A stretch of DNA of 38,544 bases. It comes from a virus. The notes below the pieces were generated by a model. That model ran no database searches, was not told where the DNA came from, and saw only the letters and a list, made by a program, of their open reading frames with translations. The stretch covers positions 1 to 38,544 of the IMG/VR virus record IMGVR_UViG_3300027896_000103. One strand, 5' to 3'. Shown piece by piece: positions 20,444 to 30,139 of this stretch; position 1 is the stretch's first letter; each line of letters starts with the position of its first letter. The position numbers and the translations under genes are program-made.

Positions 20444-21778
20444 ATGAGTCTTAATGATATTGTCACTGTTAATATTTCGGCGGAGACGCAAGCGCTGACA
20501 AGAACGGGGTTTGGAATTCCGGCTGTATTGGCTTATCATACACATTTTACTGAGCGTTATCGTTCATATGAGAATGTTGACGATATGGCAACGGATGGTT
20601 TTGCAGTAACCGAAGCGGCCTATCTTGCCGCGCAAGCTCTTTTTGCTCAGAATCCGAAACCAACTAGCGTGATTATTGGTCGTTCAACTGTTGATAGTCC
20701 TAAAAAAGTAAATTTTATTCCAATCCTTCAAACGGTCCCAATCGGTGTTGTGTATAGCATAACTTTAAACGGACACACCGCAACGTATACCACTGTCGGT
20801 CCGACTCCGACTGTTGCTATAATTACGGCGGGATTAAAGACAGCTATTGATCTCTTGAGCGCGGGCGTAACTGTGACTGATAATCATACCAGTCTTGATA
20901 TTGCGGCGACAACTGTTGCTCAATTCTTTTCGCATTATGTTAATGATAGAACGCTATTTATACAACTTGATACTACTCCAAATACCGTTAGCATCGTGTC
21001 GGACATTACTGCACTTAGAACGGCTAATGATGAGTGGTATTGTTTGATTATGACAAATTGTGGAACTGATGTGCTTGCGGCAGCGGCCGCATATATTGAG
21101 ACTACCTTTAAAGAAATGACGGCTACTAGTGCGGACGATGCAATTCTTACATCCGCTACGACCGGAAATGTGGCTTATGTTTTACATCATCCTAATTATG
21201 CTAGAACGTTTATCGGACATCATCCAAAGGCTAGCGTTCAATATTTTACAAGTGCTTGGACTGGAAGATGTTTGCCGAAAGATCCGGGTTCATTAACCTG
21301 GAAATTTAAGACATTGGCGGGAGTTGATCCAGTTGACTATACCTCAACCGAAATTGGTTACATGAAAGCAAATGGTTGTAATTATTACTCTACCATAGCG
21401 GGATTAAATATTACGCAAGAGGGTGTTGTATGTGCTGGTTCGACCAGTGTGCCGGTGTTTATCGATATTATACAATCTCGTGATTTTATGCACGCGCGTA
21501 TTCAGGAAGAGGTGTTTGGTGATTTAGCTCGATCCGATAAGATTCCGTTTACTGATCCAGGAATTTTGAAAATTGAAACGGATGTGCGAAGTGTACTTAC
21601 AACGTGTGTGCAACAAGGTATTTTATCGGCCGATCCTGCACCAACAGTTACCGTGCCAAAAGCAGTAGATGTTTCAATTAGTGATAAAGCGACGCGACAT
21701 TTGACGGATATAAAATTTTCGGGTGTCTTCGCGGGTGCTGTACATAGTCTTGTAATTGACGGAACAGTTTCCGTGTAA
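20444..21778 (+). CDS. Tail sheath protein (DUF3383-like)
   Basis: A 444-aa contractile tail sheath subunit. The DUF3383 pattern is clear: FGIPAVLAYHTHFTERYRSY (about 24-43), AAQALFAQNPKPTSVIIGRS (about 62-81), WYCLIMTNC, SAWTGRCLPKDPGSLTWKFK (about 265-285) with LAGVDPVDYT, and MKANGCNYYSTIAG (about 306-319). This protein defines the window as a contractile-tailed phage. AAGGAG lies 8 nt before the ATG. Confidence 0.88.
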   Translation: MSLNDIVTVNISAETQALTRTGFGIPAVLAYHTHFTERYRSYENVDDMATDGFAVTEAAYLAAQALFAQNPKPTSVIIGRSTVDSPKKVNFIPILQTVPIGVVYSITLNGHTATYTTVGPTPTVAIITAGLKTAIDLLSAGVTVTDNHTSLDIAATTVAQFFSHYVNDRTLFIQLDTTPNTVSIVSDITALRTANDEWYCLIMTNCGTDVLAAAAAYIETTFKEMTATSADDAILTSATTGNVAYVLHHPNYARTFIGHHPKASVQYFTSAWTGRCLPKDPGSLTWKFKTLAGVDPVDYTSTEIGYMKANGCNYYSTIAGLNITQEGVVCAGSTSVPVFIDIIQSRDFMHARIQEEVFGDLARSDKIPFTDPGILKIETDVRSVLTTCVQQGILSADPAPTVTVPKAVDVSISDKATRHLTDIKFSGVFAGAVHSLVIDGTVSV

Positions 21779-21791
21779 TAGGAGGAATTTC

Positions 21792-22223
21792 ATGGCTTTG
21801 CATACATACGATGCGTCTCAGGTCAATACGGTATTTGCGGGAATTCCGATTGCCGGAACCCCGGATGGCAAATTTTTAGAGATTGACTATAACGACGATG
21901 CTTTCAAACTTACCGTTGGTACGAATGGTGATGCTTGTCGATCTAAATCTAATAATCGCAGTGCGAAGATTGATATCACGCTCGGTCAATGGGATCAAGT
22001 AAATCTAGCATTGTCCGCTTTGTTTAATCTCGATATCAATAGTCCAAACGGCGACGGTATTGGGCCACTGATGGTAAAAGATAACTCTGGTTTGTCGATG
22101 TATTTTGCGGCTAAATGTTGGATAAAAAAACCTGCAAATGTGACATTTGATCGAGAAGCCAAAGAACGAACCTGGAATTTAGAGACCAACGAACTAACTG
22201 TTTATACCACTGGCGGTAACTAA
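21792..22223 (+). CDS. Tail tube protein (DUF3277-like)
   Basis: A 143-aa protein beginning MALHTYDASQVNTVFAGIPI, with GFA-like DDAFKLTVGTNGDACRSKSN and a C-terminal REAKERTWNLETNEL. The order after the sheath and the sequence pattern match DUF3277 tail tube proteins of myoviruses. The correct ATG is 21792 with GGAGGAATTTC. A longer frame from 21756 would start inside the sheath gene. Confidence 0.82.
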   Translation: MALHTYDASQVNTVFAGIPIAGTPDGKFLEIDYNDDAFKLTVGTNGDACRSKSNNRSAKIDITLGQWDQVNLALSALFNLDINSPNGDGIGPLMVKDNSGLSMYFAAKCWIKKPANVTFDREAKERTWNLETNELTVYTTGGN

Positions 22224-22236
22224 AGAGAGGTGATTT

Positions 22237-22689
22237 ATGTCACAACTCGATAGTCAAACGAAAGAAATAGACGGACATTCCTACGAAATTTTTATGCTCG
22301 GTCCGCATATAAGTCATGATTTACTTATGGATACGGCTAAAATGATTGGACCGGCGGCGGGGCCGCTATTTGATAGAATTTTTAGTGGTCAAGGTCTCAG
22401 TGGTTTAAATCAAGAACTTGGAAGTGATTTTTTTTCAAAAGCCGCAACGGCTTTATTTTCGGGACTTGATAAAAAAATTATATGGGATGTGATCACACAA
22501 ATGTCTTCGGTGACTCAAGTAGATGGTAAGGCGCTTAAACCTATTTTTGAGGCACATTTTCGGGGTGATTTAGCGAGCATGTATAAATGGCTTGCGTTTG
22601 CTATGCAGGTTCAATGGTCGGGGTGTTGGACCGCCTTGGTAAACGAAGTCGGAAGTCAGGGCGGATTACCACCGACAACTCGGGCATAA
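22237..22689 (+). CDS. Tail assembly chaperone
   Basis: A 150-aa helical protein (SYEIFMLGPHISHDLLMDTA, MIGPAAGPLFDRIF, VDGKALKPIFEAHFRGDLAS), located between tube and tape measure. That is the position of the tail assembly chaperone, which coats the tape-measure protein during tail building. GAGGTG lies upstream. A second open frame (22587-22853) overlaps its last 100 bp in the -1 frame, as in gpG/gpGT pairs. Confidence 0.7.
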   Translation: MSQLDSQTKEIDGHSYEIFMLGPHISHDLLMDTAKMIGPAAGPLFDRIFSGQGLSGLNQELGSDFFSKAATALFSGLDKKIIWDVITQMSSVTQVDGKALKPIFEAHFRGDLASMYKWLAFAMQVQWSGCWTALVNEVGSQGGLPPTTRA

Positions 22690-22853
22690 AGGGACCAGAT
22701 GAATTGTCATGGCTCATATGGGGCTTAGTAACTTCAAAAATAGCAACCCTATATGAAGTAATGACTTTTTATGATTTGAATGATGTTTTGGATGCGCATT
22801 TAGCACTTGATTTACTTTATGAAGCGGAAAGAAAAGCATACGAGAAAAAGTAA
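22587..22853 (+). CDS. Overlapping second chaperone ORF (possible -1 frameshift product)
   Basis: The frame opens at 22587, just after a TAA, and overlaps the chaperone gene to 22689 in the -1 frame. The part beyond the overlap, GPDELSWLIWGLVTSKIATL then YEVMTFYDLNDVLDAHLALD, is a clear conserved-looking domain of the DUF6889 type (from memory). It may be made as a C-terminal extension by a -1 frameshift. No standard XXXYYYZ slippery heptamer in the right phase is visible in the 100-bp window. Independent initiation at ATG 22587 or 22614 is the alternative. It ends TAATG with the tape-measure start. Confidence 0.6.
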   Translation: MACVCYAGSMVGVLDRLGKRSRKSGRITTDNSGIKGPDELSWLIWGLVTSKIATLYEVMTFYDLNDVLDAHLALDLLYEAERKAYEKK

Positions 22854-24418
22854 TGGTAGTATCGGAATTAGTAGCTACATTGGGAATTAAAACGGATGCG
22901 GCATCTGTTGCAAAAGCAGATAATACATTAAAAAAGTTTATGAATATTGGGAAAGCTTTTGTTGGAAGCTGGGCGGTATTAAAGGTTGGTGGTTTTATAA
23001 AACACGCCGTTGATAGTACAACAGAATTAGCCGCTACATTTGAGCATATGCACGCCCGCACGGGAGTTGCTACCGAGACCCTACAAGAACTAGGTTATGT
23101 AGCAAAATTAGCGGGTACAAGTGTCGAATCAATGGAAACAGCACTTAAAATTTTATCTCGGACGATGATGGAATCTCAAAAAAGCGGATCGGAGATAGGC
23201 AAAATATATCAAAAATTAGGTATTCAGACCAAAGATGCAAAAGGACAACTCCGCCCAGTTGCGGATTTACTGCCTGAATTAGCCGATAAATTCAAGAACA
23301 TGAAATCGGATACAGAAAAAAGCGCTATGGCAGTTAAGTTATTTGGCCGTGCTGGAACAATGTTATTACCCGTCTTAAAACAAGGGGGGGATGCCTTACG
23401 TGCTCAGATGGCCGAAGCTCATGATTATGGTGCCGTTATTGATAATGAATTAATCACGGCTTCAATGCGATATCATGACAATCAAATCAAAACTGCTTAT
23501 ACTTATCAAATGCTTCGTAATGCTATTACTAAAGGTTTGTTGCCGTCCTTGACTCGAATGCAAGAACAATGGCTTGAATGGGTAAAGAAAAATAAAGAAT
23601 GGTTGAATTTAAAAATTGAGACGACGTTTGCAAAAATCGGTCAACTAGTTGAAGATCTTTCTACGGCAATTCATCGCGGTACCGGCGCATTTTCTGAATG
23701 GTTTTCAAAACTTGATTCTATTTCAAAGGGCTTGTTAACAATCGGTATGATTGTGGCTGGTGTTGCTGTTTTACTAATGCTTCCTGGCGGTTCGATTATT
23801 TTACTTATTGGTTTGATGGCTATACTAATTCAAGATTTTGAACGTTGGCGGGAAGGTTCAACATCCGTTATTGGGGACGTCATTAATAGGTTTAATAAAT
23901 TAACCGGTATAGATCTAGGAGATTTTGGTCGTCGTTTTAAGTTAGCATTTATTCAACCTATTGAAACGTTTGCCAAGCGAAGCGCAAATTTGGTATTGAT
24001 GATTGAAGAGATGGGTACAATGGGATCTATGAAAGCTGTTTCACGCGCTAATGCCCGCGAAATCGATTTACAAAACGAATCAATGCGCGGTTCGGTTAAT
24101 GCCGGGAATGCTTTACGAGGTCTTTCAACACCATTTTCATCCGATGTTACACAAAAAGCACAAAATCGAAACAACATCGCTGCCGGATTTGATTATTTAT
24201 ATGGTAATCTAAAAGAAGGTCAGTCCATAATACCAGAAGGTGCGTCGGCAATGCCGACGTCAATACCCGTACATAATATTCAAAACAATAATATCAATGT
24301 AACGGTAGAAACTTCGCCGGGAATGGATAATGATTTAATTGGTCAAAAAGTTCGAGAACAGATTAAAGAAGAGATGGACGCACAAAATCGTTATGCGTTG
24401 CAGAGTTTGAGTCAATAA
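22853..24418 (+). CDS. Tape-measure protein
   Basis: A 521-aa protein. It is helical from the start (LGIKTDAASVAKADNTLKKF), followed by a phage tape-measure core (ATFEHMHARTGVATETLQEL, KSAMAVKLFGRAGTMLLPVL) and two hydrophobic stretches (LLTIGMIVAGVAVLLML, IILLIGLMAILI; about 300-330). The C-terminus has a repeated Asn/Val segment and charged helix. At about 0.15 nm per residue it would set a tail of roughly 75-80 nm, an inference. The start is ATG in TAATG. Confidence 0.85.
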   Translation: MVVSELVATLGIKTDAASVAKADNTLKKFMNIGKAFVGSWAVLKVGGFIKHAVDSTTELAATFEHMHARTGVATETLQELGYVAKLAGTSVESMETALKILSRTMMESQKSGSEIGKIYQKLGIQTKDAKGQLRPVADLLPELADKFKNMKSDTEKSAMAVKLFGRAGTMLLPVLKQGGDALRAQMAEAHDYGAVIDNELITASMRYHDNQIKTAYTYQMLRNAITKGLLPSLTRMQEQWLEWVKKNKEWLNLKIETTFAKIGQLVEDLSTAIHRGTGAFSEWFSKLDSISKGLLTIGMIVAGVAVLLMLPGGSIILLIGLMAILIQDFERWREGSTSVIGDVINRFNKLTGIDLGDFGRRFKLAFIQPIETFAKRSANLVLMIEEMGTMGSMKAVSRANAREIDLQNESMRGSVNAGNALRGLSTPFSSDVTQKAQNRNNIAAGFDYLYGNLKEGQSIIPEGASAMPTSIPVHNIQNNNINVTVETSPGMDNDLIGQKVREQIKEEMDAQNRYALQSLSQ

Positions 24419-25077
24419 TGCCAGATACTAATATAATTTTTGGATTTCGAAGTTCGGTCGGTGTGGTTGAATTAGATTGTACTGTATCTGAACAACATAT
24501 CAGCGAATCTAAAATTACTGATTTTCCCGTTGAGAACCAAGTTGGCGGAAGCAATAGTATATCCGATCATATCCGTAAAACCCCAGATACTATTGAACTT
24601 GAAGGTTTGGTTACAAATACCCCATTGATTTATTTATTGCCATCAACGATAAGGTATGATAAATATAATTTAAAAAATCCCATAACAGCATTAGATTCTA
24701 TAGTTTCGTATTCGCCTTTAAATAATGATTTGCATTCGCCTATCAATCGAGTTGAAGCGGCATATGCGGAACTATCACGTGTTCAACGCGAAGGTGAACT
24801 AGTAACTGTCGTAACTTCGCTTCGTGATTATAATAACATGGCTCTTTCGAAAATGACGGTTAATCGAGATAAAGATACCGGTAATGTTTTGTCTTGTAAG
24901 ATGACACTTACGGAAATTATTAAGGTACAGACTCAGACTATCGCATTACCCGAACCAGTGGTTGTATCAAATAAAAAACTAACGCAACGTGGTCATGTAG
25001 CGTCGGTGGAAGCAACACCCAAACAGGATGGTATTTTACACTCATTAACAACGGCAATTGGAAATGCTTTTAAATGA
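24418..25077 (+). CDS. Baseplate Dit-like protein
   Basis: A 219-aa protein. Motifs ESKITDFPVENQVGGSNSIS and IRKTPDTIELEGLVTNTPL (about 30-70), then INRVEAAYAELSRVQREGEL and VTSLRDYNNMALSKMTVNRD, fit the Dit-like N-terminal domain in baseplates of DUF3383-sheath phages. Dit proteins form the ring joining tube and baseplate. It starts in TAATG after the tape measure and overlaps the plug gene by 4 bp. Confidence 0.75.
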   Translation: MPDTNIIFGFRSSVGVVELDCTVSEQHISESKITDFPVENQVGGSNSISDHIRKTPDTIELEGLVTNTPLIYLLPSTIRYDKYNLKNPITALDSIVSYSPLNNDLHSPINRVEAAYAELSRVQREGELVTVVTSLRDYNNMALSKMTVNRDKDTGNVLSCKMTLTEIIKVQTQTIALPEPVVVSNKKLTQRGHVASVEATPKQDGILHSLTTAIGNAFK

Positions 25078-25412
25078 GTACATCTATTATACCAATATCT
25101 AATGCCGGAACACTCGGGGCATTTACAATGACCGTTATGTTAACGGGAGTTGATTTTCAACTTGCGTTTCGGTTTAATGAGCGCGAAGGATGTTGGTATT
25201 TTGATCTAATGAATAGTCAAGGTATCGTTATTCGATCAGGAATTAAAATTGTTGTAAATTTTCCGTTGCTTTCGACAATTGTAGATTTAGGACGGCCTGC
25301 TGGTGAATTGGTTGTGGTAGACACACGCGAACCTGCAGGACAAAGTGATCCGTTGATTGGTTTAAATGATCTAGGTATAACCGCTTTGCTTGGATATATT
25401 GATAATGTCTAA
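25074..25412 (+). CDS. Baseplate plug protein (Pam3 gp18-like)
   Basis: A 112-aa protein. VMLTGVDFQLAFRFNEREGC followed by WYFDLMNSQGIVIRSGIKIV is the characteristic pattern of the small baseplate plug family named after cyanophage Pam3 gp18. It is thought to close the tube in the baseplate. Position between Dit-like and hub genes agrees. It overlaps both neighbours. Confidence 0.7.
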   Translation: MSTSIIPISNAGTLGAFTMTVMLTGVDFQLAFRFNEREGCWYFDLMNSQGIVIRSGIKIVVNFPLLSTIVDLGRPAGELVVVDTREPAGQSDPLIGLNDLGITALLGYIDNV

Positions 25413-26265
25413 TATGTTTAATAGAAACATTGCTGTACAAGTTGGAACGATTCGGATTTCCGCCAGCAATACAAATGAAGCGCCGAAGACTAGTGCTATG
25501 TTACGTGTTGTATTCAAAGTCGATAAAGGACTGAATCAAGAACCGAATAAATCCGAATTATCGATTTATAATTTATCGGCTGAACATCGTCGGCAATTAC
25601 AGAAAACAATGCCTTTAATTATTGAAGCCGGTTATGCGGGAAATAGTTCCATAATTTTTCAGGGTAAGATTGCATATTTGAGTAATGTTCGTGAAGATAC
25701 AGACTGGGTGACAAAAATTCATTGTGGGGACGGCCAAAACGAATATATAAAAGCGAGATTTGCTAAATCCTATGGTGCTAATACGTCAGTTAAACAAGTG
25801 CTTATCGATGTTGTTGGTGCGCTAGGTGTAGGCGTTGGAAATGCGCTTGAAAAAATTGCAGGTATGAAAGCGCGCGAAGGTTTTGATAGGTTTACGAAGG
25901 GTGTGACCGTAAATGGTCGTGTGGCGGACCTACTTCAAAAATATGTTTCATCATGTGGTCTTACATGGTCAATTCAAAACGAACAATTACAAATTTTAGA
26001 GCCAGGTCAATCTACAACAGATCCCGCAATTAAATTAAGCGCCGCGACCGGAATGATTGGTTCTCCTGAATATGGCGAAAAAAAGGGTGATCAAACTGTT
26101 ATGTTACGTGTACGCAGTTTATTAAATGGCGGTCTTTATCCCGGCCGTGCGATATTTGTCGCGGCGGCGGCACTCGAAGGATATTTTCGTGTTAATCATG
26201 TTGTTCATTCTGGTGATACGTGGGGACCGGAGTGGACAAGCGATATTGAGGCTAGTGCATTATGA
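25405..26265 (+). CDS. Baseplate hub protein (gp27 / gpD-like)
   Basis: A 286-aa protein. KSELSIYNLSAEHRRQLQKT and IFQGKIAYLSNVREDTDWVT are usual in phage hub proteins that link tube and spike. The later GGLYPGRAIFVAAAALEGYF and NHVVHSGDTWGPEWTSDIEA are the typical C-terminal barrel (HVGDT-like). I choose the ATG at 25405, 8 bp inside the plug gene; 25390 and 25414 are alternative starts. Confidence 0.78.
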   Translation: MSNMFNRNIAVQVGTIRISASNTNEAPKTSAMLRVVFKVDKGLNQEPNKSELSIYNLSAEHRRQLQKTMPLIIEAGYAGNSSIIFQGKIAYLSNVREDTDWVTKIHCGDGQNEYIKARFAKSYGANTSVKQVLIDVVGALGVGVGNALEKIAGMKAREGFDRFTKGVTVNGRVADLLQKYVSSCGLTWSIQNEQLQILEPGQSTTDPAIKLSAATGMIGSPEYGEKKGDQTVMLRVRSLLNGGLYPGRAIFVAAAALEGYFRVNHVVHSGDTWGPEWTSDIEASAL

Positions 26266-27032
26266 CCGTAGGTTTTTATCATTCACGTTCTCCGGGACTC
26301 GCCGAAGTTTTACAGACTGCCTTAGATTATCGTATATCGGATCTTCATACATCCATGCCCGGCATCGTTGAAAGTTATAATGAAGTAACAAAAAGAGCCG
26401 ACATTAAACCAGCGCTTAAACGTTCAATAATTGACATAAATGGTCATGAAACTGTAGAGGATTTACCTGTTATTCCTAACGTACCTATTATGTTTCAGCA
26501 AGCGGGCGGTTTTTTTATCTTATTTAAGATTGTAAAAGGAACGCCTGTAATGCTTGATTTTAGTGAGCGATCACTTGATAGATATTTAGCTGGACAAGGC
26601 AAAGTAACCGATCCTGTAGATTTGCGTACACACGATTTATCGGATGCCGTAGCATATTTAGGTTGCTCTCCATTATCAAAGTGTATTAAGACTATAGATA
26701 ATGAATCACTGACACTAGGAGCCGATAATAACGGCGCACAGATACACATTAAAGACGGCGGTATAATCGAGATTACGTTTGCGGGCGGTAATGTGTTAAA
26801 ATTAACAGCTAGCGGTTTGGCAACTACTGCAACATTTGGGGATGGAACGATGCATGTCGCACTCGCGGAACCATTTATGATTTTATGGAATGCGATGCTT
26901 GCTGCATTTATGGTACATACACATAATATAATTTTACCGATGCCGGGGACGCCCACGGCTGTTCCTAATAGTCCATTATCTCCGTGGATTCCGACTATCA
27001 CCTCAACGAAGATAGCGGTACCAAATGGCTGA
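26262..27032 (+). CDS. Baseplate spike (gpV / Gp138-like)
   Basis: A 256-aa protein. The N-terminal OB-fold region MPGIVESYNEVTKRADIKPA, then VEDLPVIPNVPIMFQQAGGF, matches Gp138-type membrane-puncturing spikes. A repetitive beta region (NNGAQIHIKDGGIIEITFAG) and a C-terminal VHTHNIILPMPGTPTAVPNS follow. It pierces the outer membrane on sheath contraction. Overlaps of 4 and 8 bp with neighbours. Confidence 0.8.
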   Translation: MTVGFYHSRSPGLAEVLQTALDYRISDLHTSMPGIVESYNEVTKRADIKPALKRSIIDINGHETVEDLPVIPNVPIMFQQAGGFFILFKIVKGTPVMLDFSERSLDRYLAGQGKVTDPVDLRTHDLSDAVAYLGCSPLSKCIKTIDNESLTLGADNNGAQIHIKDGGIIEITFAGGNVLKLTASGLATTATFGDGTMHVALAEPFMILWNAMLAAFMVHTHNIILPMPGTPTAVPNSPLSPWIPTITSTKIAVPNG

Positions 27033-27384
27033 TTTACGCTTAGATAATAACGGTGATCTTGATCTTACGAACGATTCTATATCGCTCGTTACTGATCTTG
27101 CGGCCATTGCCCAGGATATTTCTATTCGATTACAGTTTTTTTTAGGCGAATGGTTTTTAGATACTAGACTTGGAATTCCGTATTTTCAAAAACTGTTGGG
27201 GGAAAAGCCAAATATTACCACGATAAAAAGTATTTTTCGAAAAGCAATTCTAAGTACATCGGGTGTGCTATCTTTATCCGATCTTAACGTTATTTATACG
27301 GGAGTTACTCGTCAACTATCTGTAACATTTCGAGCATCAACTATTGCCGGAGAACTTGTTTACAATAAGGATTTGATTATATGA
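27025..27384 (+). CDS. Baseplate wedge protein (gp25 / gpW-like)
   Basis: A 119-aa protein. The gp25-like core DISIRLQFFLGEWFLDTRLG (about 32-51) followed by IPYFQKLLGEKPN is diagnostic. It initiates sheath assembly at the baseplate wedge. The start is ATG at 27025, 8 bp inside the spike gene, and it overlaps the next gene by 4 bp. Confidence 0.88.
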   Translation: MADLRLDNNGDLDLTNDSISLVTDLAAIAQDISIRLQFFLGEWFLDTRLGIPYFQKLLGEKPNITTIKSIFRKAILSTSGVLSLSDLNVIYTGVTRQLSVTFRASTIAGELVYNKDLII

Positions 27385-28841
27385 CAGAATACGGTGTAAC
27401 TAGTACCGGCTTTGTGAAAAAGACCCTAGATGTGCTTTTATCTGAATTACAAGCCGATGAACGCGATAAAATCAGCGCACAATTGAATTTGCTCGCTACG
27501 GCGGTGCTTGGTCAACTTAATGGGATTTTTGCTGATAAAGCGCGTGAGTTATGGGATGTAGCCGAAACTATATATCGGTCGGCGTTTCCTAATTCAGCTA
27601 GCGATGATGCCCTAGAACAAATAGCATCTATTACGCGTTGTCTAAGATTAGCTGCTAAACAGAGTGTGATTATTCTTGATCGATTATATTTAGACGCACA
27701 TCAAACTATTCCGGCCGGCAGTCGCGCGAGTGTGGGCGCGACAGGGGAACAATTTGAAACATTGATTGATACAGTAAATACTTTAGATTATCCGGCAACG
27801 GTGTCGGTTGCAGCAGTGTCTGTTAATTACGGTCTAATCCAGGGTTTAGCAGGTACTATTGATACAATTCAAACTCCTGTATCGGGATGGTCTGCATCTC
27901 CGGCGTTAACATGTGCGAACACACAACCATACATTTTTTCAGGTGGCGAAACACTAATAATATCAGTGGACGGTGACGCGATTCAAACCGTTGCATTTAC
28001 GTCAGGTTCTAAAACGGCTGATGATGTAGCATCAATAATTTCTGGTGTTTTATCGGGAGGTACGGCAGAAGCCGTTGGAACTTTTGTTAGAATTAAAACG
28101 TCAAACGAAGATTCAGGTGCGTCGATTCAAGTTACGGGAGGTTTGGCGAATACTATTTTAGGGTTTAATACGGCCCTCATAAAAGGATTTAATTCATTGG
28201 ATGCTACGCTGGGTCGTAATCAAGAAGTTGACTCTGAACTAAGAACGAGACGTGTTGCATTGCTTCGTGTAACCGGTTCGGCCGCACTAGATGCACTTCG
28301 AGCGCATTTGCTAGAACTAGACGGAGTTATTCAAGTATTGATGCTTGAAAATACAACTATGACAACGGATGGCGATGGATTACCTCCGAAAAGCTATGAG
28401 GCTATTATATATGGCGGAACGGATGCAGACATCGCTCAAAGCATTTTTGATATTGGTCCGGAAGGTATAGAATCTTTTGGAACCACAGTTGTTGTTGTAT
28501 ATGATTCACAAAGCATTCCGCATAATATTGGTTTTAGTCGTCCAACGCCGTTGCCGATGTATATTAGTGCTGTATTGGTTATTGATCCGTTAACATTTCC
28601 GAGCGATGGTATTGTTCAAGCAAAAGTTGCATTAAATACATATGGAGATGCTTTACAGGTTGGCGATGATGTTATTGCGCTTGCGTTTAAAGCAACTCCA
28701 CTAACGGTACCGGGTGTGATTGATGTAACGACGTTTAAAATTGATACGGCAAATCCGCCTACAAATACAGCGAATATTACAGTTTCGCCCACTAGTTTAG
28801 CAACATTTGATACAAGTCGAATGACGGTGACAACGGTATGA
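27381..28841 (+). CDS. Baseplate wedge protein (gpJ / Mu gp47-like)
   Basis: A 486-aa protein. The Baseplate_J pattern is present: FPNSASDDALEQIASITRCL (about 70-89), AGSRASVGATGEQFETLIDT (about 113-132) and NQEVDSELRTRRVALLRVTG (about 280-300) with GSAALDALRAHLLELDGV. The central part has a beta insertion (about 160-270) longer than in Mu gp47. It bridges wedge and fibre attachment. It overlaps neighbours by 4 bp on both sides. Confidence 0.85.
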   Translation: MTEYGVTSTGFVKKTLDVLLSELQADERDKISAQLNLLATAVLGQLNGIFADKARELWDVAETIYRSAFPNSASDDALEQIASITRCLRLAAKQSVIILDRLYLDAHQTIPAGSRASVGATGEQFETLIDTVNTLDYPATVSVAAVSVNYGLIQGLAGTIDTIQTPVSGWSASPALTCANTQPYIFSGGETLIISVDGDAIQTVAFTSGSKTADDVASIISGVLSGGTAEAVGTFVRIKTSNEDSGASIQVTGGLANTILGFNTALIKGFNSLDATLGRNQEVDSELRTRRVALLRVTGSAALDALRAHLLELDGVIQVLMLENTTMTTDGDGLPPKSYEAIIYGGTDADIAQSIFDIGPEGIESFGTTVVVVYDSQSIPHNIGFSRPTPLPMYISAVLVIDPLTFPSDGIVQAKVALNTYGDALQVGDDVIALAFKATPLTVPGVIDVTTFKIDTANPPTNTANITVSPTSLATFDTSRMTVTTV

Positions 28842-29389
28842 TAGAACATAAAACAACACATATTTCTGAAGCGGCCGGGCATTTGGTTAATCAATTTCGC
28901 AACAAACCAAAACTCGGCGCGTTATTAGAATCATTTTCGTTACGAATTCAAGATGCAGAAAATATGTTATTTGATATACAGGCAAGCCGGGCATTTAATG
29001 AATCAACAGGAATTCAACTTGATCGATGGGGCGAAATTGTCGGGGAAGCGCGAGAAGGACGAAGCGATCTGGATTATAAAACAGCAATTCGAGCGCGAAC
29101 TATTTTAAATTTTTCACATGGACAATGTGAGGATATTATTTCTCTTTTGATTGCTATCACAAACACAAATAGAATTCGTGTTACAGAATATTTTCCGGCT
29201 GGATTTGTGGCACAGATTGTTGATCCGATAGATCCAGTATATATAGATCCGAGTAAAATTCAATCGTGGGTTAGTAAATGTCGCGGTGCCGGAATAATGG
29301 GAATTACATTATTTGGAGTTATCGGAAGTTTTCGATATGATTCCGGACCAGGATATGATCGCGGCAAGTATGGAGGGGCAGTTTCATGA
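28838..29389 (+). CDS. Baseplate protein (DUF2612 / gpI-like)
   Basis: A 183-aa protein. The helical N-terminus (GALLESFSLRIQDAENMLFD, then RAFNESTGIQLDRWGEIVGE and R.GRSDLDYKTAIRARTIL) matches DUF2612, the myophage equivalent of gpI. The C-terminus FRYDSGPGYDRGKYGG is also typical. It completes the conserved baseplate block; fibre genes follow. Confidence 0.8.
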   Translation: MIEHKTTHISEAAGHLVNQFRNKPKLGALLESFSLRIQDAENMLFDIQASRAFNESTGIQLDRWGEIVGEAREGRSDLDYKTAIRARTILNFSHGQCEDIISLLIAITNTNRIRVTEYFPAGFVAQIVDPIDPVYIDPSKIQSWVSKCRGAGIMGITLFGVIGSFRYDSGPGYDRGKYGGAVS

Positions 29390-30138
29390 CAGCTTTATAC
29401 ACAAAACCAACAACTATGCCTAGGTGGGCGGATACTTCAACAAATATACTCGAACCGCCCGACGCAAAGAAAAATGAAGGATGGTTATTTGATGAAATTC
29501 CGCCAAGTTCATACGATAATTGGCGTGAAAAATCAGTTGGTGATTGGTTCAAATGGATCAATGAACGGTTTTTTGATGGAGCCACAAAAAATGCTTTATT
29601 TATAAAGTCGCCAGGAAGTGCAACTACAATACTTGAAATAAGTGATTATGGATTAAAAAATAATTCGGCTATGTATTTGACAGATAATACTTTTATCGCT
29701 GGTATTATTTATGATGTTCCTTTTATTTTGTTTGATACCGGAGAGGGTTTAACATATAGTCGTTCGGCCAACATCCTTAATTGTTCGACGACATTGGCTA
29801 TCGGAACCGGATTATTGCAATTTGGAACCCCGACAGATTTAAATCAACTTCGTTTTAATACTTCCGGATCAAAATTTACATTAGAGATTGCGGGGATCGT
29901 ACAATATACGTTTGATACAATTTCGGCAAATTTCGGAAATAAGAATATAACTACCACTGCAAATTTACAGGGTAAAAGCCTTACTGTGCCTTTTAGTGCG
30001 GTTCCGTTTCCAACTCTTGGTGCCGTTGTATATACCGGCGAAGTTGTAGCAACAGCTGATCCATCGGTATTTTATATAGGTCTATGGAATGGAACTACAA
30101 AAACATATCTTAAAAGCAAAACGACAACGGGATGGTAA
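29386..30138 (+). CDS. Tail fibre / baseplate appendage protein
   Basis: A 250-aa protein. The N-terminal domain TMPRWADTSTNILEPPDAKK, then GWLFDEIPPSSYDNW and WFKWIN (about 9-65), is a common virion-attachment module of phage fibres. The rest is beta-rich and Thr/Gly-rich, as in thin fibre shafts, ending in an FPTLGAVVYTGEVV-type head. It is probably a short fibre or an adaptor for the longer one downstream. Confidence 0.65.
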   Translation: MTALYTKPTTMPRWADTSTNILEPPDAKKNEGWLFDEIPPSSYDNWREKSVGDWFKWINERFFDGATKNALFIKSPGSATTILEISDYGLKNNSAMYLTDNTFIAGIIYDVPFILFDTGEGLTYSRSANILNCSTTLAIGTGLLQFGTPTDLNQLRFNTSGSKFTLEIAGIVQYTFDTISANFGNKNITTTANLQGKSLTVPFSAVPFPTLGAVVYTGEVVATADPSVFYIGLWNGTTKTYLKSKTTTGW

Positions 30139-30139
30139 T

